64,000 nt of DNA from Sclerurus mexicanus. Its lineage: Eukaryota > Chordata > Aves > Passeriformes > Furnariidae. Shown piece by piece: positions 25,178-35,109 of this stretch. The translations under genes and the position numbers were made by a program. The DNA lies in assembly GCA_013396755.1 (NCBI GenBank), contig VWZF01004881.1:434001-498000 (forward strand), read 5' to 3'. The notes under the pieces are model-generated. The model did not search any database. It was given only the letters and a program-made list of their open reading frames with translations, and had not been told where the DNA came from. Position 1 is the first letter of the stretch. Each line of letters opens with the position of its first letter.

Positions 25178-28104
25178 TTCAATGATTGTTGGATTGTGGT
25201 CTGTTCCTAGGCTGGAAATGGAGAAATAATTCCCAGGATTAGCACAGGACTAGTGTAAATATCAATGCCATCACCACTTACCCTGTTTAGCTTTGTACTC
25301 CAGAAACCCTGGACGACAATTCTGGGTTTCATACACACATTACATCTTTGTGCTGGTTTCCCCCCAACATTTCAGACCCCAACCACTTTATTTTTCCTTT
25401 TATTCTTCCTTTTAAAATACATACATAATTTTTCATGCACAAAAGCTTCTATCATGCACAAAAGTTTCTATCTGCATTACAGACTTTAACCAAAATCACT
25501 GCCTGATCTACCATCTTTTATCCCATTTAAACTCAGTTGTTTATACCAAAACTTGGTCTGCTGAAATGTTTTACAGTTGCAGGGATCCCACTCTATGGAG
25601 GCTCTAAAGACAAGCAATGATGAGCACTCAAGGGATGACCCTCCTGACCTCAGAATATGCTTCCTTCCAGAAGAGGCTGTACAAGAAAAAAATGTATCTC
25701 CTGCATTTTTAGCACCAGAACAGCCCTTTATGCTCTTTACAAGATCTTTTACCACCCCAGCTGCAACACTTTTATACAGATATGCAAGTAGGTAATGTGA
25801 TATACATTAAATAAGTTATATTTTATGGTTAGAGTATCCAATTCCTTGCTGAAACCCACTTGCAGTGCTTTTCCCACATATTTCACCACAACACAGGATA
25901 GAGTCATATGAAGAAAACCCAAACTGTCAATTCTTATTTTTCAGAAGCTTTGCAGGTGGAAAGCCAAGGTGTGCCCTGTGTATTGTAATGAACACACACA
26001 GTCTCCCTTTCTGTTGAGATGCACATCTTGTGGAAAAACTTTTGGATAGGAAAGATATTCAACTGTCTTTATTCCTGTTTTTTTGTGTAATGACTATCAC
26101 CCTGCATCACCACAGCAGCCATACCTATAGTCACATGAACTGCTTCTGCTCAATATGTGGGGAGTCAAAGTTTGATGTTTCCCAAAGCTCTGCTGAACAA
26201 ATTAAAATGGTAATTAATATTCCTTTTCATTATTTCCTTCTCCACCCCATCCCCCCCTCCCAAGTCCCCCAGGGATTATGAACCTGAAAGGAAAAGTAGA
26301 GTCTGATCTGGGCATGTTATGAGCTGAATGGCAATCAAAAATAACTGGTTAGCACAGCAATGACCAGCTAGAAAATCCATGATTAAATAAACATGCCTGA
26401 CCTCACTTCAGGGGTTTCATAACCAGAGGAAGCAGGAGCTTGATAACCATATTAGGTGCTAACATTTAAAAATCAGCTGCATAACATTAAAGTAATAAAG
26501 AGATTGAATGCAGCTGAAGTTTCCCAGTGCACCCAGTTGAGCAGGACTTCTGAGCTGCCAGGAATGTAATGAAGTCTCTCCTTTCATTTAAGGACTATTC
26601 TGGCTGCTGCAAGAGAAGCAGCAAGAGGAAGGAGCTGCTGTGACAACACACATGCTTACTTATTTTTAATATTAAAGCCCCTTACTGGATAAGAATACAT
26701 CTTGACTTTATTTACAAATAAGCATTTAATCAAAAAGATCAGGGCCCAAGGAGAAACTTCCTGTGGCCTTTAAGGAAGTTATGCCTTTTTGAGTCAATGC
26801 TTAATTTTAAAGAGGAGATCTCTGGCAGAGACAGTGTTCTGATGTTTGAACATGCAGATGCACCATGACAGAGGAACCAGAACCAAAATTAAAGCCAAGA
26901 GGCCAATCTCTATTTCAGCACCTTATCCAGTTCACCACAACCACTGCTCAGGTCTCAGACTCCTCCTGCACAAACTGGTTCTTCTGAAATGTGATGCAAC
27001 TGGAGGAAATCCTTTCAGCACCCTGCAAAGGGTTCCCTGGCATTTTTCTGTCACTGTGCCCTCCTACCCAAGCTGTATTCCCCCTATTTTCCAGGGATTT
27101 TTGATTAACTAATTCTCAAAAAAGCAGTCATGCTTCAGAGGAGCACCACGTTTATACAAAAAGCTTTGATTTTAGCTCTTTAGATAGCCAGATCTGGATT
27201 TTGTTGCATTTATCTGGGGTTTTGCTTGTTCCTTTATTAACTCCAGTGCTGGGGTTTTCTTCAAAGGGTGATAAAACTACCAAAGCCCATTAAAAGTCCC
27301 ATGGATACTGTGGCCATATTTTTCCAAGATTTTCTTGATCCAGCTGCCCACAATGCAGACCACACATGCTGCCTTTTTGGAGCTCTTGATGGCATCAGAA
27401 ATAGAGTGCACCATGCTGTTTTCATGGCAGCTATGCACAGAAACAGGCAAAACTCAAAAGTCTTCTGCAGCCTGTTGATCTCACTGAAATTTAAGTTTAG
27501 GATTGTCATTAAGTTGCCCAAAATGTATCCAGCAGAGGCAAGATATAAAATATCCATGAAACAGGGCCTCCATCAAAGATTAGTCAGCGCCTTTGAATCA
27601 CATCAGAGGGCTTGCAGGCATTTGACAAAACATTGTCACAATCCTTGGAATAATGTCCCATCTCCTTTATAGCCTTTAAGCTGAAGAGATCGAACATGAT
27701 GAATCAATCTCCTCAACTCAAAGGAGAGCACTCACCAATACAGAGATCAATATTCCTTTCATCACCCAACTTTCTCCTCTTGAAGAGAATTAGCCACAAT
27801 CTGCCCCACCACAGCATCCCAGTCAGGAGACACAGAGAGAAGACACCTCTTGCTCTCAGAGGGGTTTAAACCCAAAACACAACGAGAGGCATCAGTGAGA
27901 GTGCAACATTTCATCAAAAACAGGTGGGGACAGTATTGTGGGTAATAAATGGGAGCTGGAGACCCCTCTAACAGCCTTGGCATCCCACACTTTAACACTG
28001 AGCTTGCTCAAGTTCCTGCTACTCTCATGTCTAGTCTGGCTCCCAGGACACCTCGGCATCATCACACCATGTTTAATAATAAATAGGACATTAAGAAGGA
28101 TATT
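25178..28104. other. 2.9-kb stretch without visible CR1; no gene
   Basis: Unique AT-rich sequence. It includes a 19-bp tandem duplication at 25434-25471 and an interval at 27261-27672 that stays open on both strands. No domain or exon could be assigned. Confidence 0.5.
25434..25471. repeat. 19-bp tandem duplication
   Basis: 'catgcacaaaagcttctat' (25434-25452) is repeated as 'catgcacaaaagtttctat' (25453-25471) with one mismatch. Confidence 0.95.
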
Positions 28105-28359
28105 GGATAGGACAAGAGGAAATGGCTTCCAGCAGAGTAGAAGCGTGAAAGAAATTCCTAGCTGGGAGGGTGGGCAGGCCCTGGCACAGGGTGCCAAGAG
28201 AAGCTGTGGCTGCCCCTGGATCTCTGGAAATGTCCAAGGCCAGGTTGGACAGGGCTTGGAGAAACCTGGGACAGTGGGAGGTGTCCCTGCCCATGGCAGG
28301 GGGTGGAACAAGATGGTCTTTTAGGTCTCTCCCAATCCAAACCATTTTGGGATTCTATG
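28105..28359 (+). mobile_element. CR1 LINE 3' fragment, sense
   Basis: Begins 'ggataggacaagaggaaatgg', matching the start of the copy at 14129. It continues through 'gctgggagggtgggcaggcc', 'agagaagctgtggctgcccc', 'ggccaggttggacagggctt' and 'tgtccctgcccatggcaggg' to 'ccaaaccattttgggattct'. It covers about 255 bases and is well preserved. Confidence 0.95.
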
Positions 28360-28929
28360 CTTGCACTTTCTGTGCATAGGTGTGGGTTGGGCATGGGGAA
28401 GGTTTAATTTATTTGTGGTTATGTTTATTTTCCCCCACCTTCCCCACCCCCACCTTTTTCTTTCTTCCCAGTGACAGAAAACACCATCTGATCCAGAAGC
28501 ACTGAGGACAAGTCAACATTACTTCCAGAAACAGCAGCACAGAACCACCCCATGGGAGGCACCTCCAGCACTGCTCCCATGGATGGCAAAGCTGGGCATG
28601 CAGGACATGGGGCTCAGTTAGAAACACCTCAAAAGAGTCAGTAAAACCATCAGATGGAATTTAACGACCCAAAATCGCAGCAGGATTTTTTTTTCAGTAT
28701 TAAACAAGCAGGAACTCCCTCTTATAAGCCAGGGCAGGTTTGGGTTGCCACTGGGGGCACAGAGCAGGCTCTTGGTGCTGCCATTCAAACCCCTGAGTGC
28801 TGGTTTTATGTCTGCTTATAAGCTTAATTCTTCATATGATATAAATATAGAAAGTTGCAGCGATTGAAGGAACACATTTGATCACAACCGTTTGGAATAG
28901 CAAACAAAAATCGAATTTAGCTGCTGTTT
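28360..28929. other. Unique sequence with strong pyrimidine tract
   Basis: A 44-base pyrimidine-rich tract (28425-28468) leads to 'cttcccag' at 28464-28471, a strong-looking splice acceptor on the plus strand. The sequence after it shows no clear donor and no recognisable coding frame, so no exon is called. Confidence 0.4.
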
Positions 28930-29125
28930 GCTCACCCCGTTCCCTCCGAGTCAACTCGGCTGCCCGGCACCGCTCGGCTCCTCCACAAATGCGGGCAGCG
29001 CTTGGCAGGAGCGCATTCCTACACTCGTTGTGCCATCTAGTGATGGATGGAGGCAGCGAGAGCAGAGCCTCGCAGCCCTTTGAAATAGTCCTGGATTTAG
29101 TCCGGCTTCCCTCCTCGCGAAGAGC
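28930..29125. promoter_or_regulatory. Small CpG-rich island, candidate regulatory element
   Basis: About 15 CpG dinucleotides in roughly 190 bases of GC-rich sequence, against a background where CpG is sparse. This density is near what base composition alone predicts, so CpG has not been depleted, as expected at an unmethylated regulatory element. It contains a CTCF-like site at 29031-29045. A TATA-like 'gatataaatatag' lies at about 28838 on its left side. It is too small to call a promoter with confidence, and an exon or enhancer would also fit. Confidence 0.4.
29031..29045 (-). promoter_or_regulatory. CTCF-like binding motif
   Basis: On the minus strand the site reads 'atcactagatggcaca', close to the common CTCF core CCACTAGATGGCRC. 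It lies inside the CpG-rich island. It is a motif match by eye and no score was computed. Confidence 0.35.
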
Positions 29126-29204
29126 CCAAAGGCAACATTCCAACACCCAAGGAAATCTTTAGTGCCGTCTCATGCAGTGACCACAGAAATAAAAGCAGCT
29201 CACC

Positions 29205-29251
29205 ATGGACGCGCAGAATCTCCCGCAGAGCACTGGGGTTAAAAATGGATG
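29205..29251 (+). other. Possible start-containing exon end (ATG plus splice donor)
   Basis: An ATG in good context ('caccatgg') opens a 15-codon frame beginning M-D-A-Q-N-L-P-Q. It reaches 'ggatg|gtaagg', a good splice donor, at 29252. Reading on without splicing meets TAA at once. The CpG-rich island lies 80-275 bases upstream, which would suit a first exon. I recognise no protein starting this way, and short ATG-to-donor pairs occur by chance. Treat it as a lead and not a gene. Confidence 0.15.
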
Positions 29252-31041
29252 GTAAGGGCATAAACACATGCAGCGGACAAAACTAACCAAAACCAAGCTC
29301 ATGGCAATGATTTTTCTTAAAAAAATTTAAGGACAAAACATCACCAAGCACCAGAGGCCACCATGGAGTTTGTACTTTGCACACAACAAGCCACAACCGA
29401 CTGAGCATCAATAACAGTGGCACTCCTGGAGAGCAGTCGAAGATGGAATAAGAGGGAAAACAAGTCTTCTAGAGGACACAAAAAACATGTAGAGAGGTGC
29501 ATAAATACACTTTAATCCCCTTAGGGCTGGCAATTCCCTGAAATCACACACAGTAGCCAGTACTTTGCTTTTTTCTTTTGCAGAAAATCCCAATATTCCC
29601 AAGGGAGCAGACACATGATTGCAACCCATCCCATCCCCAAAACCCCCTGCCAACAGTTCAGGTTAGTCTTCTGCAGCTGATTAAACTACACCTGGACTAG
29701 ATCATTCACAGGGCTTGGAATGACATCCTGGATGAAACTGGGGAGGAGCCCTAAACCAAGCCGAGTTCTCACAGGGGGACATTTCTTAAGCCACATGGGC
29801 ACAATTGCCTTCAGCCCCAATTAACAAGATGAACGTAATAAAGTGCTTATAAATAAAATTTTAATAAGCTTCCAAACAAAGCCTTCACATCCGTCATTAT
29901 CAACAAAATACAGTGAGGGTTTCTTGTCTTTGACCATTTTTTTTACACAAAAGAAATTCTTCATTTCTACCATAGAAACAGACTGTCATTATTAATAGTG
30001 CCATGGTAACCATAACCCAAACAGAGGCTTATTAATACCCACATCTCCAGAGAGAACTACCAAAAAATAGAAAAATAAAAGCTTCCATATCAGTTAGCAT
30101 CTAATTAACATTCCTGAAAGGAGTGTGTGCAGGGAGCACAGGGGAGAGGCTTTCCTTCCTTGACTCCAGGCTCTCACAGCTCCATCACATTTGCTGTATT
30201 TTAGATTTGTTTCCAAAAACAAAATCAGAACTCACAGTTTATCAGTATTTTAGCACCAAGGTATGAGCTCCAGAACCCATCAACCACTGCTCATCTGCCT
30301 GGGATCTTTTCTCTCTCCCTTGTGTTGACACCTGGACACAGAAAATCCAGTCCTGGAGGCCTCCCAGTGCAGAGCAAACCTCTCCCATTAATGCTCACTT
30401 CCACTAAAAGCCCTCTCCCTGCAAAGCCCCTGATTTTCCAACAGATTTGAGACCAAGGAATGAAAGGACAATCTTCTCTCCATACAAGAAACCCCATCAA
30501 TTATTCTGCCGACAGAAAGCGAGTCCTGGGGTGGAACAATCCCAAAATAAAGCTACACAGAGAGAAAGGGTCTGGTGTTCCCACATCACAGACAGTCACA
30601 ACACAACCCAGGTCACCTCCTGCACTGAATCCAGTGCCAAAGCTGATTAATCCCAACAGGGCCAGGCTGAACCCCCTGACACCAATTTTTACTATTCTTA
30701 GCTTTGCCTGAACCTGCTCACCCTGAATTTCACAGCAAAGCCAGACTGTCAACATTGCTCTTTTTTTCCCTATGAAATAATAAATTGAATCTGACAAATT
30801 AATTATCAAAGGACACTTCATTAGCCAGAGTACCTAACAAACAGCTCTTCTGAAGAGACTTGTGCCAAAATGCTGTTGAAAACATAAATTCTGGTTGTTT
30901 TTAACACCTTAAGGAACATCAAACGCATTGCCAAAGCTGAGGCTTTTACCCCAGGTGCCAGCAGCAGAAGATGCAACAAATAATTATTGACACAAATGCA
31001 AACATGTAAAAAAAAAGAAAAAACACATGAAAAAACATTAC
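29252..31041. other. Unique non-coding sequence
   Basis: About 1.8 kb without CR1. The stretch 29830-30110 is AT-rich and free of repeats. Open frames near 30291-30821 are short and overlapping. No gene is supported. Confidence 0.45.
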
Positions 31042-31128
31042 CTTAATCACTGTGAACACCATGGCCAAAGACAGCTCCTTCCCTTCCTTCTCCAGAAGTC
31101 AATGTGGCTCTTGGAACTTGGCAGAGAA
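31042..31128 (-). other. Exon-like interval bounded by splice signals
   Basis: On the minus strand a pyrimidine-rich run ending 'tttctccttcttag' stands directly before an 87-base interval, which ends in 'gattaag|gtaatg'. The acceptor is strong. The donor is moderate because its fifth intron base is not G. All three frames contain a stop, so it cannot be an internal coding exon. A Kozak-like 'gccatgg' at about 31060 starts a frame M-V-F-T-V-I-K that reaches the donor, with an in-frame stop upstream. That would suit a 5' UTR exon carrying a start codon, or a non-coding RNA exon. Identity is unknown. Confidence 0.25.
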
Positions 31129-31495
31129 CTAAGAAGGAGAAAGAAATTATGATTTTTAGAGCTCTTCCACAGCCTAAATCATCCTGTGAGAACAAAAGCC
31201 AACTCTTCCCTCCTCTCCTGTCTTAAATCTAAGCCTAAGCCTGACCCCACCCTAACCTCCAGCTGGGCCCAATGACTCCCCCTCCCTCTTTGGGCTTAGC
31301 CCAAAGATCTCCAGGTGTGTCATCTCTGGCCTTGTAGATTTGCATAATTCTTATACCTTTGGGAACCTCAGCTGTGCTAAGGAAACCATTTAATCACCAA
31401 TCCAGGCTACGCAGGGCTGTGGGAAGGGCAAGTTTGGGATGCTGGGAAGGCTTTGGAGGTGCCATCTCATCTTGTGGCCACAGGTTAAATAAAAT
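31129..31495. other. Unique non-coding sequence
   Basis: About 370 bases with no supported gene or repeat. It forms the pyrimidine-rich flank of the exon-like interval on the left. Confidence 0.4.
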
Positions 31496-31628
31496 GACCC
31501 TGAGATGAGCTCAGCTGGTTAAAACCTGCTGCTAATAACACCAGGGTATGGGTTTAGTGCCCTGTATGGCCATTCCTTTAAGAATTGGGCTTGGTGATCC
31601 TTGTGGGTCCTTTCCAACTGGGAATATC
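31496..31628 (+). mobile_element. TguSINE1-like SINE: tRNA-Ile head fused to CR1 tail
   Basis: The left half follows tRNA-Ile(AAU). An A-box-like 'gagctcagctgg' lies at 31507-31518. 'ctgctgctaataacaccagg' then gives an anticodon arm with AAT at 31534-31536. A decayed B box 'gggtttagtgcc' and the acceptor-stem end 'ctgtatggcca' follow. The right half, from 31573, is 'ttggtgatccttgtgggtcc' and 'tttccaactgggaatatc', the 3' end of a CR1-X type LINE. This composite structure is that of TguSINE1, known from zebra finch, which borrows CR1 machinery. Several tRNA bases are mutated, so this is an old, inactive copy and not a tRNA gene. Confidence 0.8.
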
Positions 31629-33755
31629 AGCCCTTTGACAACTGCAGGCAGGGACCCTCTGTGAACTGGCCACATTCCATTTCTCCATCGTAACCTTTTC
31701 AGCACCTTGTAAAACTGGGGTGAGTCACAGCATTTTCTACCACTGGATCATTCTCACCCGAAAATTTGGTTTCAGGCGGTGCAGAGACACCAGCAAGTGT
31801 TTGTTCTGTGACCTCCAGGTTCCCTGATCATCCTGCCAGCCCCCCGTGCATCAAACTTTTAGTGGGCTCTAAAAATGAGCAACTGGGTGTGTGTCTGCAT
31901 TTTAACTGGTGTTTTTCCTGCCCTAGGGAACAATCATTTCAGTGTTTGGCTGCTGACAGCAAAGCATTTCTTTAAACATGAACCCTCCAGAATTAGGCTG
32001 GAATAACCCTGCTTTTGCTCAAAAAACCCCCACTTTTCAATGCAATGCCCAAATGTTGGAGGTGGGCAGATATGCTGATTTTGGCATGTGGCTTAATGCT
32101 TTTAAGACTTCTCTCTGTTTTTATTTAGTTATTAAAATGAAAAATTGGGTTTCCCTATGACAAGATTTGATAGGATTACAGCTGCTTGTCATTTTAAATG
32201 AAAATGTAATATTAAATTTTGTTGTAGGATATAGGAAGAACTTTCAAAATAACAGATATTATGGGGAGAAGCTTCCTGGAGCAATGTGGGTGTCCTGGGC
32301 ACTGCTGATCCCCCGAGTTTTGCAAAAGCCACGACTCCAAATTCTCCCTGGAAACTGAGTCCACTTAGATCTTCAGAGGCTGGAGACTCAAAGGACAAGG
32401 GTGGCACAGAGTAGTTATTAAAACTCTGCATTGTTCTATAATTTCTATATGCTTTTAATAATTTACTCTAAGGGATTTTTTTCCTATAACGTTTCTACAG
32501 CCTCTTCAGATTCCAATGCTCTACTTGCTCTTCCACAATTTGCTTTTAAGCAAATTTCTCCATGAAACATTAATGTATGATCATGTAGCTGTTCTCTGAC
32601 CAGAATGAAAGTCAAGTTTAATTTAATGTAATCTCCATCTTTCCCCTCCCCTCTATAATCACTGTTTTATTCCACCTGTTGACTGCCAGGATATTTCAAA
32701 GCTGCTGAGATCATGTGTGAAAAATCCCAGGTCAATAAGACCACCAAACACACATTCCCTGCTCCAGTTTTTCAGCAATTAACTCTAATGGAAATGGTGA
32801 AAAATTCACTCTGTATCTCATGATCAGATGTTCAACTACTATTTTTTTTCTGGTTATTTGATCAAGTACAATCTGGAGAGGAGTTTGTTTGTTTGTCTTG
32901 TTTTTAACTTGCCAATTCTATGTGCTGAGTAATAACAACCACTTCACTTTTCATTTTCTTGGTGATAGCATCCTGTCCACCTGAACTGAAATTTTAAAGA
33001 ATAAGTAACTTGCAGTCAGTCTTATAAGGAACTTTATTTTTCCTAATCCCCTCTAATGTCTCCTGAGTTATTAATTCCCCTGCTCTACACAAGTGGCTTT
33101 GAGCAGACCGTTATCTGCTAATAAAGCCACACCAATTAGAAATACCAAACCCCTGCAAGGAGATGGCTGAGGATCACATGGGACCTGTTTGACGAGCACC
33201 ACCCAACACCAGGCAGTCCCAAAAATGCTTAGTCTTTGAGTGAGTCCACCGGGAATATAAATGGAGAATTTCACTTTGCTAGAAGCAAGGTTGGAATCTA
33301 CAAAAGGAGATTTTACCAATTGATTTTAAAGCCAGTAGTTCTCCTAAACTGCTTTGCTTTTCTTTTCTTCAAACAAAGAGGGAGGATCTGGGGAAGAAGG
33401 AAAAATGAAACCAATGAAATTCCCCCCTTCTGAGAAAGTGTCTTTCCAAGTATTCCCCTTGTTTTCTTCTAATTACACCATAATTAGAATAGTCCCTGTC
33501 ATGAGGGTTTTGTTTTATTGCCACCTAAAATCTTGTGTGACCATTTTATTTTCAATGGATGCCTCTGGGGAAGATGGAAAGGTGGAGAATTTGGCACAGG
33601 ACAGTATTTCCAGCTGAAGGGGTGGGCAAAAAGAGAAGGTGATGTCCCTCCAGAGCCCAGGGTGGAAGAGAAATGAGGTTGAGCGGTGTCTTCTCCTGTC
33701 CCTTGGTGGACACCAGGGGCTTTAATCTTGGAAAATGTTCCAAAATTATGTGACG
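31629..33755. other. Unique non-coding sequence, no gene seen
   Basis: About 2.1 kb of AT-rich sequence. 33600-33755 may be the diverged upstream part of the CR1 copy that follows, but the match is too weak to call. Confidence 0.45.
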
Positions 33756-33893
33756 AAGGCCCTGAGCAGTCTGGTCTAACTTTGAAGTTAAGTCCAACTT
33801 TGAAGTTAAATCGAACTTTGATGCCAGTCCTGTGTTGAGCAGAAGGTCTGGCCAGATGTTCTCCAGAGGCCCCTTCAGCTGAAGTTATTCCAA
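33756..33893 (+). mobile_element. CR1 LINE 3' fragment with internal tandem expansion
   Basis: It starts 'gaaggccctgagcagtctgg' and ends 'gaaggtctggccagatgttc', 'tccagaggccccttcagctg', which fit the CR1 subfamily ending 'gaggttggactagatgacctccagaggtcccttcc'. Between them the expected single 'taacttgaagttag' block is present three times as 18-base units. It is diverged and has no coding capacity. Confidence 0.75.
33778..33831. repeat. Three 18-bp tandem units inside a CR1
   Basis: Units at 33778-33795, 33796-33813 and 33814-33831 each begin 'aactttga'. The first two differ at two positions and the third is more diverged. Confidence 0.85.
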
Positions 33894-33904
33894 GAACCAA
33901 GGAG

Positions 33905-34560
33905 TAGTTACAGTGTCACGGCATTAAGGTTTAAGCTGTTAATGGCTTTTGTTGATTTTATTGCGCTGAATTAGTATTGCCATGACTAATTTAATGAGGT
34001 TGTTTAGCAGAATAAAGTAAAATCCATAGTTCAAGCCTTGTTCTCCCCAAGTTTATGTTTTGACGTAGCCGCAGCGCTTCGAGGAGAGGCACCATTAGCA
34101 AGTCAAAGATTACCACAGTCATTATAACCTTTACACAAAAGGAGTATATCAAAATGTAAACTGTGTCTGTGCCAAGGAAATGTTAATGAGTGGTATCTGG
34201 AAAGGTTAAATATAAATACATATAATTACAGCTTGCAGCTGACAAGAAATTATTAGTTTCTTTCTTCCTCAGGAGGCATCGCTCCAAAATACTAAACTGA
34301 AATAAAAGTATATCTCCCATCCTGCAACCACAATAGGACGTGGAGAGCTGCAATTATATCGATCAGTCACAAAGAAGTGGGATACGTATCACTAAAAATG
34401 TCCTCAGTTCTACATTCCCCCCTTCTGGATAAATGTGTAGAGATCAGTCAGAAATGTGCTGTGGAAACTGGAATTTCACAATTGCGTTAAGAAATCGCTT
34501 CGTTTAGATTTAAGAGATATAAGCAGAAGGAAAAAAAAACCCCTACAAATCCAGCACAAA
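33905..34560. promoter_or_regulatory. Candidate conserved non-coding element (unproven)
   Basis: About 650 bases of repeat-free, AT-rich but complex sequence containing many homeodomain-type 'taat'/'atta' cores, an E-box-like 'cagctg' and a 'caattatatcgatcagtcac' stretch near 34350. The texture resembles deeply conserved vertebrate enhancers. No conservation can be measured here, so the call is impressionistic. An acceptor-like 'tttctttcttcctcag' ends at 34272 within it. Confidence 0.2.
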
Positions 34561-34944
34561 GAATAAATCTGTTTTCATTCATAGGCGGGCCTGAAAAATG
34601 TGTTTGTGAAAGAAATTATTTAAATGCTCCATATTTCCTTGGATTGGAGGGGGGAAATTCATTCCTTCCCCTGAAGGGACAAAACTAATATGCTCCTAAG
34701 TGCAGTAAAAACAGAGCAATTCCGAGCTGACATTTGCAATTAAAAAGAGCAAATATTTAATGGAAGCTTGTGAATACGTTGCAAAGGCAAAATTGCTTTT
34801 AGCCCTTAGAAAATTTGCCTTTTATTAGAATTGGCTGAAACTACCAGTTCACACTCCTTGTCTTGCTTGGAAGGAAACCCTTTGGAAACAGGGATGGGCT
34901 GGCGCAGGGAGTGTGGGAAGGGGCTGGAGGGTGGTAGGAATGAA
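34561..34944. other. Unique non-coding sequence
   Basis: AT-rich, with no gene or repeat identified. The part nearest the following CR1 (about 34880-34944) is G-rich and could be diverged CR1. Confidence 0.4.
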
Positions 34945-35109
34945 CAGGGTGCCCAGAGAAGCTGTGGATGGTCCATCCCTGGGAGTGCCCAAGGCCAGGT
35001 TGGACGGGGCTTGGAGCAACCTGGGCTGGTGGAAGGTGTCCCTGCCCATGGAAGGGGGTGGCACTGGGTGGGCTTTGAGGTTCTTCCAATCCAAAAAATT
35101 CAGATTATG
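34945..35109 (+). mobile_element. CR1 LINE 3' fragment, sense
   Basis: 'cagggtgcccagagaagctg', 'ggccaggttggacggggctt', 'ggagcaacctgggctggtgg', 'tgtccctgcccatggaaggg' and 'ctttgaggttcttccaatcc' are all clear. The tail is degraded to 'aaaaaattcagattatgg'. Confidence 0.95.

Noticed and set aside
28749..28763. Possible CTCF site in 'gccactgggggcacagag'
   Set aside because: The spacing between the CCA and GGGGGC parts is off by one from the consensus and a key A is missing.
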